Source: Eutreptiella sp. 'Long Island Sound 2002'
Lineage: Eukaryota; Euglenozoa; Euglenophyceae; Eutreptiales; Eutreptiaceae
Direction of reading: 5' to 3'
Length of the DNA stretch: 64,000 nt
Assembly (NCBI GenBank): GCA_964036045.1
Contig: OZ038389.1
Coordinates: 37,705,998 to 37,769,997, forward strand
The notes below the pieces were generated by a model that worked only from the letters and a program-made list of their open reading frames with translations, did no database searches and had not been told where the DNA came from. Shown in pieces: positions 45,587 through 57,998 of this stretch. Each line of letters opens with the position of its first letter. The stretch's first letter is position 1. Position numbers and translations under genes: made by a program.

Positions 45587-48500
45587 TGACGCGTTCCCTT
45601 GAGGGGCCGGCCACGGGACGCTGCGGTGGACACGCGCAAGTGAGCAGGCAGGCAAAGCACTACGCTCACAGGGGCATCAATGCGCTCATGTCATGTGACA
45701 AAGCGTTTCAGAATCCTTGCCACTCTGGAATGAGGGAACGAAAGTATGTACAGCAACACATCAGGATACGTACACATGGGGTTAAGACTGGACTTGAGTA
45801 AGGGCATCACAGGACAATAGACACTCTATCCCAACTTGTATCCCAATCCCAGGTCCGACCCTCTCAGTGGCTGGTGGGGCCGGGGGCTCAAACACAACCC
45901 ATGCCCTGCTCAGTCCGGACCCTGAAACCCTGCCATTGGGGGAGGTGTCCCGCACAGCCACAGGCGAGTTCCTCTGAACCAAGTGGCTCCAAGGCCAAGC
46001 GACAGTCGCTCCCTATGCTCCCTTAACGGCAGGTCCCAACTCCCCCCTGAGTCAGAGATATGGCCCCGCCATTATCACCCAGGAGTTGGTAGCTGAAAAT
46101 GGGCTGTTTCAGCCCAAACTGATATCAACCCAAAAATCCCCAAAATTGACCCCTCGTCCGGACCCGCCAGAGGTAGGGACGAGGCAACTGACCCTATGCC
46201 CTTCGAGTACGAACTTCCTGGACCCCTCACCCAACCTGGTTCCCTCTGGGGTCCCGGCATCAGGACAACACGGATGGGTCAAGTGGGGCCATGATGCCAA
46301 AGTCACCAAAATTGGCGTCATTCCCACGCGTGGCTCGCCCGGCCAAGGTAGGGCCAATGGCTCACAGGGTAGGAGGCAGGACCTAGGACTCATATCTGAG
46401 TGTACAACTTGGGATTAGGTCCGGGCTCCCTGTGGGCATGGAGAAATGGGGCCGCAAATTGACCACACGGGGGGTTGAAATTGGGGTCCCAAAAGGGGGT
46501 CATTTTGGCTGCCGAAATGAGCCAAAATTCGGGGGTGCTCCCAATATTATATCTCCACGCCGGCTTGAAGATCCGATCCACCATTCCCTACGCGATCCAC
46601 CGGGAGTCCAACAAAGACTCCCTTGCCCTTGGCCCTCAAAGATCTCCATGCTACTTGGCGTGGTGACGATCCCAATCGGGTCCACAAATGCAAAAATGGC
46701 AAAATTGTCCACACTCACTTTGGGCTAGCACCTTAACGAAGGATGCTCCGCCTCGCCCACGTGGTGTGTGAACCATGGGGACCAACATACATAACACCCA
46801 TGTCATATATGGTCCATTGGTCCATGCGTCTGGCGTGCACGGGTGAGCTGAACATAGTGCACGGCGGGCAACAAAAGTGGAAAATTGCTCAAAATGGCCA
46901 AAAATGCGCACACTCATGGTTGGGGCAAATGAGGCACATGCCCGACTTGGACCGGAGTGTGCCATAGGATTGGTATCAAGTCCTATGTGTCCAACATATC
47001 TTTTGGGCGTCGCCCAACTCCTCAGGTTTTGGGAATGGCAGGGTCGCCAAGTGAGCCCATGATTTGGGATAGTCCCAAATCGCCAACATGGCGGCCACGG
47101 TATGCCAATCTCAAGAGGAGTTATTCGCTGGGTCCAAGATATGTTGGGCACCGAAGTAGGTACCCTCATAACATACTTGAGTCATGATGTCAATTGAGCG
47201 CAACGTTGAGATACACGGTCGCCACTTGACATCATGACGGGCCAAAAACGGCAAAATTGGCACGAAGATACACAAAAGTGCCTTGAAAGGTGCACAATTA
47301 TATCATAATATCTTCTGCTTGGATCATGCAATCAACTAATCCTTCTAAACACAATGACTTGACACCAATGACCTTCGATTCCACATATGTGCTCCACTTG
47401 GGGCGCCTTGAAAGGTTACGAGCGCTACTTCCCAAGTGCGCACATGAAAATATTGAAAATTGCAAAACACACACCTTGCTCCCAACGCATCGCTTCGGGA
47501 TCGCTACACAAGCTTCCCTTCACGAAGGTTAGGCTTGCAATTGATCGTAGGGAGTATGGAGAAGGGGCTTGCACAATATGAGGTCCATTGGCGGGCTTGG
47601 CTTGGAGCGATGGACCCGCCAAATGGGCACGCAACACAACACAAGGCACATACTCCATATTGCCCAAAAAGGTAGCTCCCCCCACGATATGTCATGCCCC
47701 TCCAAGGGCATAACTTTGTGTCAATCGCTCATAGGAACTCAAGGAGAGTTCCTATGCAACACCAACACCTGCGCGCTACACTCGAAAGTTATCTTAACGC
47801 ACGCAATATCATGGCCCAAGAGTTGTAACACAAACTCCACCCTCTTGACCATGATCCATTACACTAGCGCGCACGTGTGGAGACGCAAGGCATATAATGC
47901 TTCCTAAATTACGTCGGGAGTATTGTGAATACATCCCACGTTTTCTTATTGTCATTCCTTGCAAGCAACACGAGATATGACCTTCACAAGTGGCCTCACA
48001 AATCAACTTTGTTTTGCCCATATCTTTAAGACAAATGGAGGGCAGGATAAAAGGAAAGTTGATTCGTGCATAGGGAAGCACGTAGGTCCACTCGAAAGAG
48101 GTCAAATCAAGTGCGGGGATGTCGAAGTCGGAAATCCGATTTCGACATCCTGAAAAATTCGGATTAAGGTTGCGAGTGTAGAATGTGAAAATTGCGGATG
48201 CATCAACGCAATTCCTGAAGACTTTAGAGCCTTCGTCACGGATAGCGTTAAAATTTCCATTATAAACAGTTAAACTGGCGGTTACGGTAAAGTCGCGATC
48301 CAACCGCCAGCAGTCAAAACAGTGAATATCAGAACGGAAGCGTAAAAATTGACGGAAACAATATGAAAATAAAACCCTGTTGATTCCTGATATTCTGATA
48401 CACAAATCTCCGCTGGCGGTGCATCGGTTGCCGATGCGGGGCTTTACGGCACGGAAAACGCTCCCGCCGGGCTCGCACCGGGCGTCAACGGGCGCCTTCC

Positions 48501-48612
48501 GTACATGGGGTTAGTGGACCGGAGGCCTGTCTTCCCTTCCGTATATGGGGTTAGTGGACCGGAGACCGGTTGTATGCCCTAACCTAGCCATGGGGTTCTG
48601 GGTACCGCTTCA
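45587..48612 (-). repeat. 5' LTR, right copy (3,026 bp)
   Basis: Same ends and length as 31,503-34,528. It adjoins GTAT at 48,613. As the 5' LTR it should carry the element promoter; no TATA box can be assigned with confidence. Confidence 0.92.
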
Positions 48613-48616
48613 GTAT
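48613..48616. repeat. Target site duplication GTAT (right)
   Basis: Directly after the LTR end TTCA; matches 31,499-31,502. Confidence 0.85.
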
Positions 48617-49799
48617 GTATGCTTGCCACGTTTGTAGCAAGTATTCCGCGAAGTATGACCCCATCAACTATGGCTACACTTTGGATGGGGACATCCATTA
48701 CAATATCCCCTCAAAAATTGCGGACCTCACCGAGTACCAGAAGCAACAAATTGCACTTGGGGCCCGCTACTCAAATACGCTGAAGCACGTGGATCTTCGT
48801 CACAAGCAATGGCACCATGCAATTGGTACCGTTGGTGTCGGCCGCAAGCCAAGCCAACACTACAATGCACTTTATGGTTTCATGACAATGAAAGAGGATA
48901 TTTTGCGCGATTACCAAAAGCCCAAGGACAGCGAGCAAAGCAACCGTCAAATGAACCAAGCGTTGTTGCTGCTAAAAAAAATTCACCCTTTTTATTCTCG
49001 ATTCTTGGCGCACTATGAGACATTGTACCGATACTTGGAGAATGCGGCCACCACCATGGGCACATTGACACAGCGTTCGTATGAAGACAAGTACGGGAAA
49101 CGCTTGGAATACCATTTACAAGATGAGTACGTTGCTTGGGCTGTGGAGTGTGATGCCCCACGGAACATCATTCCGGATTTTGCTCCTCACTCGGACAAAG
49201 TGGGCTTCCTCCATCGGACACCCTTCTGGGGAGCGGGTGGGAACGTGACCACAGCCGCTCAATCGTTGGCCAATGACACTTATTTGCATTTTAACGACCC
49301 CAAGTTGGAACCGTGTGTATGGCGCGATTTGTATCCTGGCGGCGTTGGTGGATATACCGTAGGTTGCGGCATTGGATGTGCTGCCTACTACCGTAGTCGT
49401 TATCTTGCCTTTGATAACCGATGGCGTCGGGACCGGTGGTGGTCCTTTTTCCAAGTGAGCAAAGAGATGAAAAACCAATTGATTTGGAATCAACAAAATT
49501 TCAAGGCTCAACGTGCGGATCGGGCAGAGGACATTACTGCAGCACATTTGAGAAGTGCAAGGAGTTCAGCGGGTCGAAACCGGCGCCAAAAAAATCTACC
49601 TCACAATCACCACAGTCGTCCTCGGAGTGTCCGCAAGGAAGTCAATGCACCCAGCCGAGTCAATTTTCACAATCCGCAACCCAAAGCACCCAACACCCTC
49701 CATCTAGTTCCCAATATGCAGCGACGTCAACAACATTGCCATCAACTCCGGCTACCAGTCAAGGCAAAAGGCCGCGTGCATGCTACCAAGACGGTGTAA
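48617..49799 (+). pseudogene. Helitron-like Rep/helicase gene, middle part
   Basis: Continuation of 30,328-31,502 after the gypsy insertion, in the same frame. It opens with a C-x2-C pair (ACHVC), then NIPSKIADLTEYQKQQIAL and GALYGFM-like sequence. The region LEPCVWRDLYPGGVGGYTVG...AYYRSRYLAFDNRWRRDRWW..MKNQLI matches the block that normally precedes the Rep (HUH) domain in Helitron proteins. After about 49,550 the likely frame shifts to one coding a Ser/Gln-rich stretch that stops at 49,972. The HUH nuclease motif is not found, so the Rep core appears deleted. Family knowledge: Helitrons combine Rep and a PIF1 helicase in one protein; here the two parts survive in order with a gap. Confidence 0.7.
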
Positions 49800-49952
49800 A
49801 TTCTATGAACCACAATCTCGAGCGCGAGGGGACCGATAAAGGTACGGCCGAGCTCAACCCGTATTATCGGTATGGAACTTATGTACCTTCAAAATTGGTT
49901 GGAACCCGTTCTTATTGGGCCTCGCGACATTTAGATCTTACAGCCATGAGTC

Positions 49953-51884
49953 GTGAGTCGTGTGAGTCGTGATATTGTCGATGAGTTCTCCCTCTTATCC
50001 AACAAGCTCCTTCACACGCTCCATGATGTGCTACACAAGGTACGCCGCGACAAGCGCAATCCTTTTGGTGGCATTACAGTGCTCCTCGTAGGTGATCCAT
50101 TGCAACTACCCGCTGTTGATTTGGATATCTTTGATAGTGCACTCTTTCGAAACCATTTTGTTCCGTTTGTGCTGACGGAGGTAATGCGCCAAGACGATGC
50201 ACATTTCATTAATTTGCTTAATCGTGTGCGGATTGGAGAGGAGAGTAACGAGGACCACTTAATTCTGCAGCAACGCATAGCGCTAAATTCCGATGTGTCA
50301 CTACAAGACTTGGAGGATGCCCCCATGTTGGTTGGCCGTAGAAATGCTATGAACCGATGGAATGAACATTTCATGGCTCAATTGGGGTCAAGCATTGTTA
50401 CGTTCGATGCTAGCTACGTTGATATGGGTGGTGCCCCTACCAATCAAGCAATGTGCGACTACATCAATTCTCGCAATCGTCGTGTGCTGCCTCAGCAAGT
50501 GTGTGTCGCAGCGGGCATGAGGGCACGGCTTATTCGCAATGTGTCCATTGAAAATCGACTCGTTAACTCGACACTTGTTGTGATCTAAAGATGGTCGAAT
50601 GATGTCATTGTGGTAAGCCCGGTGGGGCACGCAAGGGAGTACCCCATCTGCCATTTCCAGCAAATTATTCCGGTGTACGGCCCGTCCGTGCAAGTCTAAA
50701 TAATCCAATTCCCTATGCTTCCCGGATACTCATGTACCGTGCACGGTATGCAGGGCTGCTCTTACGACCGCGTATGGGTGGACATGGCAGCTTTCTTTGC
50801 CGCAGCACACGCATATGTTGCTTTATCACGCGCTCGTCCACTCCAAGGCCTATTCATCCTCAATTACCGTCGTGACGCTTTCCTTGTTGATCCGTATTAC
50901 GTGCAATTATGGGATTGGTTCCCGGCCACAAACGTGTTGTCTCCCAAACCACCAAGCCAAATCCCTCCTTATCCACGAAGAACATTTACAACATCACTCA
51001 TAATTGGAATCATGTGTGTCCATCGTGCTTGGAGTGTCGTAAGTCAACTCCCACAGCGGTTGGATGCTCCGATATTGAAGGTCAACATGCTCCACATTAT
51101 CCAATATGTTTCATTTCCATACTGGTCGTATATTGAGAGACATATGCGTGGAGACAAGCTGTCTTTGGACATTGATGATCTAAACGAGGATAGAACGGAG
51201 CAAATCCGCAAACAAGGACGACCAGTTGGTGCTACACGGCAACCGGCACAAGGCTTCAAACTATTGGACGCGTGTAATAACCCACGAGTGTTTGCGGCCC
51301 AAGACTTGGCTCAAATGTCGGTCTTGCAATTGCGGACATTGTGTGCTGCACATAAGCTATCAACTTCTGGAACCAAAGCCCAGTTTCAAGAACGCATCCT
51401 ACAAAAGCAAAACCACATTCAACCTCCATCATCTACACCAGGGCCTACACATTCACAAGGACCTGTACGACTGGTGCCGTCATCCATCGATGATTTCCCC
51501 CATTTGCAGCCACGACTTAATTACTTTGGAGAGGATTTTTGGCCACAAGAAAGAAGCGATACCACGGAGAACAATGTGCACTTATTGGAGAGTGCATGGT
51601 TGTCTTGCGCAGCAGTGCAATGCTTACTAGAGGTCTTGTTGCCACAGGGCAATTCCTCCGTTAAGCCGGTCATCCAAGATGTGACATTGGCAGTAATAAT
51701 GCAACATCCTCCGACGTCGCGGGTTGTGTATACTCTGGGAGATGCCCTACCCGTACTACTCACCTCGCAGCACTCCACTGTTCAAGTTCACTACGTGTTG
51801 GTCACGGACATTTCCATTGTAGACAAGACCTTGGTCGTCCACGATCCTAAAGATAACACATCTACCTGTGGCGATGTGTTTTGA
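49953..51884 (+). pseudogene. PIF1-type helicase with SAP domain, damaged Helitron C-terminal part
   Basis: One frame is interrupted by TAA at 50,586-50,588 and at 50,697-50,699. Walker B DEFSLLS (about 49,980) and GDPLQLP (about 50,091) are followed by the late helicase motifs TVHGMQG (about 50,745) and YVALSRARPLQGL (about 50,815). Walker A is absent. The left border carries three GAGTCGT copies (49,948, 49,955, 49,963), a likely deletion scar. After the helicase comes a SAP-like segment at 51,300-51,405 (MSVLQLRTLCAAHKLSTSGT). The end contains WLSCAAVQCLLEVL and HYVLVTDISIVDKTLVVHDP, faintly like an Ulp1/C48 peptidase without its cysteine. As it stands it cannot encode an active ATPase. 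Confidence 0.75.
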
Positions 51885-52950
51885 CAATAGCTAAACCAAG
51901 TAAAATCAATCCTTGCCACGTTTTCAAAAGACACCTCTAAATTGGCGGTCCTCAATGTAACACGGCAGCTGTACTCGGGCACAATAACCTTGAGTGAATC
52001 CCAAATCCGGACGCGTTTCGCTGTAAATTACAGCCTCATGAGCTGTCAAACAATAAATATGCACAGAATGTGTCCAAATTTATTCACAACCATCCATTCA
52101 TTCGAATGAGCAACGATTCTACAAATCATATAACAAATTCCACAACTTCACATTCCCTACTCCTCATTCCTCAAGCATGATCTCGCGACCCTTGAAGAGT
52201 GGTGCGCGCGCTCTTGCGGAACAAAGCCTTCAGGTTTTTAAGTGGTTCGAGGAGAACGAACAAATTCATATGATTCATAAACTGCAGGCGCCTTTTTAAC
52301 ACATAACAAGCGCGCGCCCACGACATCGGCACGCCCCCATGGTGTTCTGCATGTAAAACATGTGTTGTCTTATACTTGTACTTGTACTCTTAACGGAATA
52401 ACCTTCCCTTAGTTGCAACAGAACTACGAGTCAAGGTGTCCTTTTCACGGAGTTTCTAATAAACAATCCGTCCAGGGGTGATCAATTTTTTTATTCATCA
52501 CTATATAATCAATGCCCCGCACCAAAAAAACGTTGCACCATTACCCAATACACAAGTACGATGCTTTTCCACCCATCAAGCCCGAAGCTTTTGCCACAAT
52601 TAGTCATCGACGCCGCTTTCATTGCCATGATGCGACATGATTCCACAAACAATGGTACTGTGCACCATTCCACCAAATTCTCAAAAGAATCATAAAGGGT
52701 AGGCGTACAAATCCGTCACTATAACGTCGATGATGCGATCCAAGTCAACATACCAATTTCACATGCAAGTGAAGTCTCCTGCACGTCACGTCAAAACGAC
52801 ACCCCAGCCACCGTTTCCATGCGGTACACTCCAAGTTTTACAAAGGGTCCATTAACCAAATTGTTTCACGGCCTATTGCACCATCCATACACGTCAGCCA
52901 AGCCCATCTTCCAGCCACAACGGGAATTTCAAGCAACCACTTCCTTTCAT
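51885..52950 (+). other. Non-genic stretch with one upstream motif copy
   Basis: AT-richer sequence. A variant of the conserved block (TGTACTCTTAACGGAATAACC) stands at about 52,383-52,403. A 43-codon frame starting at ATG 52,512 (MPRTKKTLHHYP...) follows more than 100 nt later; I cannot say whether it is a gene. Nothing else was recognised. Confidence 0.5.
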
Positions 52951-53151
52951 CAGTCCCAGGATGCTCAAATTAGGGCGTGAAGTCATCAACGCCTTCACTC
53001 CATTGCATTTCGCAGTCATTCGTCTTCCTAGGTGTATTCTTAACGGAATTATCAGTCCCAGGATGCTCAAATTAGGGCGTGAAGTCATCAACGCCTTCAC
53101 TCCATTGCATTTCGCATTCATTCGTCTTCCTAGGTGTATTCTTAACGGAAT
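52951..53151 (+). repeat. Two-copy 102-bp tandem duplication
   Basis: Units start CAGTCCCAGGATGCTC at 52,951 and 53,053 and end in the TTCTTAACGGAATT motif. One substitution in the CGCAG/CGCAT part is visible. It duplicates the presumed promoter of the next gene. Confidence 0.9.
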
Positions 53152-53155
53152 TACC
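53133..53155 (+). promoter_or_regulatory. Conserved GGTGTATTCTTAACGGAATTACC motif 13 nt before ATG
   Basis: Matches the block before the Helitron-like gene (GGTGTACTCTTAACGGAGTTACC) in all but two positions. Its end lies 13 nt before ATG 53,169. A second copy at about 53,031-53,053 belongs to the tandem duplication. Confidence 0.6.
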
Positions 53156-53168
53156 GTCACTACAAAAT

Positions 53169-53776
53169 ATGGACAATACTTCAACCTACAGCGAGCCAAG
53201 CAACTATCACCCACAATGTATGCCCTGCGTCAAGAACACACAAAATCGTCAAATAAAACGCAATAACAAGATTGGCATGGTCACGACGCCAACATCATTG
53301 CGAGATTTCCCGAAGGATCTCATGTTGCTAATCGCAGAGTACGCACAGCAAATAACCTCACACAGCAAGTCGTGCAAAAGCATGTGGATAATGCTCCATG
53401 GTTCGCGCATCATGAACACCGACGCATGGAATTGGGTGACGAAGGATTGCAAACGTATGATTAATGTGCGTCACCTCATGGCTCACTTCAACGACAATAC
53501 GTTCGCCTCACTCATTGCGGCATAGGAATATATTGACAACCTCACGTCCGGCTTCTTCGTCGGTTTGTGCGACATAATGTTGTGGAGCGATATATCCGGA
53601 CCATATGCAAGCACTGCAATACGGGCAATTAACACAACATTGCGCTCCTCATCACGTACACTGCACACTCTAAATTTATCCTGCTACATGCCGTCCTTGT
53701 GCGCCTCGGTCATGGCAGAGAACCTATTGAATTGCACATCTCTCACAACCTTGGCTATGAGTTTGAGTTTGAGTTT
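53169..53776 (+). pseudogene. F-box/LRR-like gene fragment, cut by a LINE
   Basis: ATG 53,169. The frame has SLRDFPKDLMLLIAEYAQQ, resembling the start of an F-box, and stops at TAG 53,523-53,525. It continues in the same frame with leucine-rich sequence (TLRSSSRTLHTLNLS, AENLLNCTSLTTLAMS) that resembles LRR units, then runs into LINE sequence at 53,777 after a (GAGTTT)3 run. F-box/LRR proteins are substrate adaptors of SCF ubiquitin ligases; here only fragments remain and the assignment is tentative. The upstream motif links it to the Helitron-like gene, so it could be cargo of the same element or a host gene using the same core promoter. Confidence 0.5.
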
Positions 53777-54692
53777 GGTTACCACAGCCCGGAGCGAGCC
53801 TCTGGTGGGTACCCCTACAGGGGGTCGATAACCAAGCTACGGCACCCACCAGCCCGAATCCCAGCCAGCGATATTCACGGGTTGCGCCACTCCCGTCGGG
53901 TAGCGGTCGGCGTCCCCCCCTGTAGACCCTCAAGTTACATTATACGTGGGCAAGTGGATGCCTCGAAGCTGATTGGGTGCTGGCCCCTGACATGGAGTGC
54001 CGGCATGGTATATATCTGGGGTGTGGGAGCAGCTCAGGGCCACGGGGACGTGGAATTGATACCGTGTTTCTGTACTATACTAGGGGGATGGTGCGGTTGG
54101 TCGGCGGCGTACATTTTGGAGACATGGGGGCGATGAAAGCTGAGGGCCAGGCTAGGCTGGAGCCTCCCAGAAATCCTGGCAATGCACATACGGGCTATTG
54201 CGTGCTGGCAGAGGGATACGTGTAGTCAGGGGTGGTGGGCAATTTCGAGAACGCAGACGGCAATGGATTCCGAGGGGTCATGGGTGATGGATGTCTCCAC
54301 GGTGGCTGGGGTACGCGAACGACAGAGGGTCAGCTCTCGCTTCGCCGCATGCGTGCTGCTTTGTTCCTTGGTTGCCGCTTTGCGACGGGCAGAGAAGCCC
54401 TTGCTTTCTACTTGTTGCGATGCTGCTGTGTTGCTTTGCCTTGCCCCCTTACCCCCGGCGAACAAACGGGCCAGCGCCCGTCGCCGTTGCTAATGCTAAC
54501 GCTATGCAGTTGCCACTGCCCCCAAAGCCTGGTTGACCCGTATCCCCGGTCCTCTGGGTCCTCCGTCATGCTGTGGGCCACCTCAGGCAGCCCTGGGACC
54601 CACAGGATCGAGCGAGGCAGGAACCATCTGTCGGCGCGAGATGCCCGGTAACTCCAGTAGACGGCATGATAAGTGGTTATGACTATGACTAT

Positions 54693-54698
<6 letters not shown>
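53777..54698 (+). mobile_element. Severely 5'-truncated LINE copy (3' UTR only)
   Basis: Reverse complement of about 20,412-21,330. Homology begins at GGTTACCAC and ends with three GACTAT repeats, then (AT)n. There is no coding content; small frames inside are chance. It truncates the F-box/LRR-like gene. No target duplication could be identified. Confidence 0.88.

Positions 54699-54777
<79 letters not shown>
54699..54777. repeat. (AT)n tail after the LINE copy
   Basis: About 79 bp of AT repeat directly after the GACTAT units, the same arrangement as at 20,307-20,411. Confidence 0.95.
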
Positions 54778-54781
<4 letters not shown>

Positions 54782-56255
54782 TAAAAACTGCAGGTACAGT
54801 GTTTAGGGCACTCTGGTTTCATTTGCGATGTTGTCTTCGGATTCTTGTCTCTACATAATGCCGGTGGTCTGTTATTGTTGGGACAGCTGGCCTGTAGCCG
54901 TCGCCATCGCCGACGTCTCAGATTTTCACAAAACATTCAATGTTGATCGGATCTTGTGAGATTGTCGTCCTGATTTACTAATTTCTGGATGTTGTTTTAA
55001 CAATAGAATTATCGGATGCCTGAATGTAGATTTTCAAGCGGAATTTCAGTGCTGTGCGCATTTCATTCATGTACATTCATTCAATGCGCATTATTAGCCA
55101 TGTACCGTGTCATGCGTGCTGACCTTGGTGATTGGTTTAGCATACGAGTGGAATGGTTCCGTCGAAGCATGCATTCTTTCAATCATGCATGATCTCCACA
55201 CATGCATACAAATAGTCGATGCATAATATTGGTGTTGATGTATCCCAATGGTTATATGTTTCTCTTTGTTGCTTCCTTTATCTCCTCATAGACATGTAGT
55301 AGGCGGAGGTGAGCCTCGCCCATGTGTGGGGGCGACACAATGGCCGGATGTGGCCGGAGATGAGGCGCGGGGGCCTCTTGGTGTTGATATGGAATACTCG
55401 AGGTTCAACCAGGTACGGCATAGAGAAGGAAGATGCACTTATGCCGGACTGAGGAGTGTATTGCCTCAATGTGGGATTGTTGCTCTTGATTGTTGCTTCG
55501 CTTTATTTGTTGTTTGCTTGATCGGTTGTTATTACATTTTCAAGAGAAACTTTTTTTGCTCGTGTGCTACCCAACCCACTCCCAAAATATATGAATACAT
55601 GTTAACATACACACACATGCCAATTTATTTTAGATTGTTAGCAAGTTACAAAAGGAGTCGTCTACCTTTGCATCTTTCTGGTAGCAGAGGCTTGCCAAAT
55701 TTTTGGTTTGCCCATTTTTGAAATTTTGTTTTGTCAAATCCGAAATTTTGGTCTTTCCTGTGCGGACTCCTTTCCTATACAATACACTCCGTTTTGAGTT
55801 TGGGATCTTTCCTTGAGTTTTGGTTGTAGTGTTGGTTTTGTTTCTTGTACGACTTCTTTGTGCCCGGCGAGTATAGCGCTTTCTCTTGTGTTATGGCCTC
55901 AAACAGCAGCAGCGCAGTAGCGCGCAAGTCGCAAGTCGCAGTCGCAATCGCGCTGACAGTCTGTGAATAATAAGGAAGCATCGAATGCCAACTGTGAATG
56001 AGCGCTGTAAGATACTTCGATCTTTGAACAGGGTTTATGTCTTCCAGATTGTGTTATTATTGGTGCCCCGTCTAAAGATCCTGCGCAGAAGAGGTTTGTC
56101 ATATTTTGGGATTTTCGAGAAACAAGAGGCACAGTCGAGTTCCCAAGAAACAAACCACAACAAGTGGTAGCCAGCTAGGTGGCGGGGAGGATCAATCTTC
56201 GAGATCAATCTTCGACGCCGCAACGACGTCAACTTGATTTGGACTTCGATCTACA
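54778..56255 (+). other. Region before the second gypsy element, possible LTR/leader
   Basis: No convincing gene. A 157-codon frame at 55,248-55,721 has no recognisable domain. ATGCAT-rich phrases occur at 55,170-55,230. TGGTAGCCAGCTAGG near 56,165 is a weak candidate primer binding site just before gag; if so, a 5' LTR would end close to it, but the partner LTR is not in the window. Confidence 0.4.
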
Positions 56256-57995
56256 ATGGAGCGGCCCTTTGACGATGCAGCTATGCTGCATTTCATGAGA
56301 GACAGTTTGTTTCGAAGTGATTCACCCTTGCATCACGAATTTTCGACCTCGTTAGAGAAGTTCATCGCAGAGCGCATCGCCAGTCGAGAAAGCGGGTGGT
56401 TTCCATGTCTCTCTCGTGATCTTCACAGCTGTTCGCAGAAGCTTGCAGATACTCAAGCCAAAGTTATCGAATTGGAACAACGCATCGATGTATTGCAGGC
56501 AACAGCAGCAAGTGCTACAGCAGCAACTGGCCAGCGCATCGATACCTTTCAGTCCTCGACGGAAAATGCAACTCAAGCTGCTGCAAATGAACTTTGACGC
56601 GTAGAACATGAATTGTCACAATGTTACGCTCTTCTCAACGAATTTATACGAACTTCGAGTCCACCACCTCCGGACAACATCCAGTTTCCACAACCACAAC
56701 CACCGTCTTCTTCGAATTCGAACCAACCTCACCCTCCACAACAACCACTCCCACAGCGGCCTACCTTCGAACCACTACCGCAGTTCGTAGTCCAACGTGC
56801 TCCTTCGCGGGAGATTTTGGGACGCCGCGTCGAGCGCCTGAACAAACTGGTCAAGCGGTTCACGGGTAAACCTGGATGTGGAGAATTTCGAACATGGAAA
56901 GAAGATTTACTACGAGCCTTCACTTTGTCGGACATCACCTCAACTGTCGATCAGGCAGCAACGATGTCATTCCTCCTCGATGGTGATGCCGCTGAGTACT
57001 ATCATAGCCTGACGAAAGTTGTACAGGATGACTGGTTCGAGCTCATGCGTGTGTTAGGCCAGCGTTTCGACTGCATATCCCATGAGCCAGTGTATTTGTC
57101 GAGAATGTTGAGCCTGAAGGAGAGCGAGTTCCCCCGACATGCAGATTACGTTCGAGAATTTCGTACATGCGTTATCAAGTCGAAGGTCAACACCAGTGAA
57201 CTCCAAATGGGTTTCCTCGTCAGCTCTCGATTTGTTGAAGGTTTGTCGAATGACGCTGTGCGTCGGCAGTACATCGTTGAAGTCCGTTCGAGATGGCGTT
57301 CTAATAATCCATTTGGATTCGATACCTTGGTAGAGACCATCGCGGAAGCCTACATTGCGGCTCGGTATCAACTGGAAGAGGTACAGAACGCATCGAGAAC
57401 GACATCAGATCACACCCTGGGTCCTGCAGTGTCGAGGCCCCTGCCTATGATGGTGCCACCTACTTCGACTCCCACGTTTCCATCCAACCCTATGCCAACG
57501 CCACACGTCACCCCAATGCCGACCCCAGCTGCGGCGCCCACGGCTTCGACCGTGGCAGAGCCGATTAATCTCGATGCAATTGCCAAGCTCCGAGAAGAGT
57601 TACATGCCTACATTGGTGAACGGTTCGGACGTCAACATGGCGGACGCCAAGAGGGTCGAGAAAGCAGACGTTGCTACATTTGTGGCGAACAAGGACACTT
57701 GGCCCGTGACTGTCCAAAAGGTCGACGCCATCCCAAGGACGAGAACGTCGGGAATCACGGTCGAACACACCGAAACGAGATCAAAGTCGGGACAGCAAGG
57801 GACGGTTTCGATCCCGCTCCAAGAGCAGAGAAAGGCCTACTACGGCCTAGAAAACAATTCCGAAGAGCTGATGGCGGACGTCCTCGAGAAGAGCTGAACA
57901 CCACCACCAGCACCAATAAACCCGAAAAGAATTGGACGCTTGGAGGTGTCACTGTTGAAGCAACCGAACCTGAGCATGCGTCTCTGTTCACGGTT
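56256..57995 (+). pseudogene. gag: Gag of the second Ty3/gypsy element, with in-frame TGA
   Basis: ATG 56,256. A 113-codon helical N-terminus (KVIELEQRIDVLQATAASATA) meets TGA at 56,595-56,597 and continues in the same frame. Then come a proline/glutamine-rich linker, a retrotransposon capsid region (FTGKPGCGEFRTWKEDLLRAF ... LSRMLSLKESEFPRHADYVREF) and a CCHC zinc knuckle (CYICGEQGHLARDC, about 57,673) with canonical x2-x4-x4 spacing. The frame meets TGA at 57,996 and continues into the protease. Codon use is strongly biased to TTC-GA and CGA. Role in the intact element: particle assembly and RNA packaging. Confidence 0.85.
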
Positions 57996-57998
57996 TGA

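Larger units (their letters stand above)
31503..48612 (-). mobile_element. Complete giant Ty3/gypsy chromovirus, 17,110 bp, inserted in a Helitron-like gene
   Basis: Two direct LTRs of 3,026 bp each begin and end TG...CA in element orientation. They are flanked by GTAT duplications and enclose 11.06 kb with ORF0, gag and pol on the minus strand and a purine tract beside the 3' LTR. No TGG-type tRNA primer site is obvious next to the 5' LTR, where the element-strand sequence starts AAAAGCGTTTCACC; priming may be unusual. Pol is inactivated by a 20-bp deletion. The LTRs are largely alike but differ in clusters, for example around 31,850-31,930 against 45,920-46,020. Confidence 0.93.

Noticed and set aside
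55248-55721. 157-codon frame before the second gypsy element
   Set aside because: No domain, odd composition and an isolated position; may be part of an LTR or leader.
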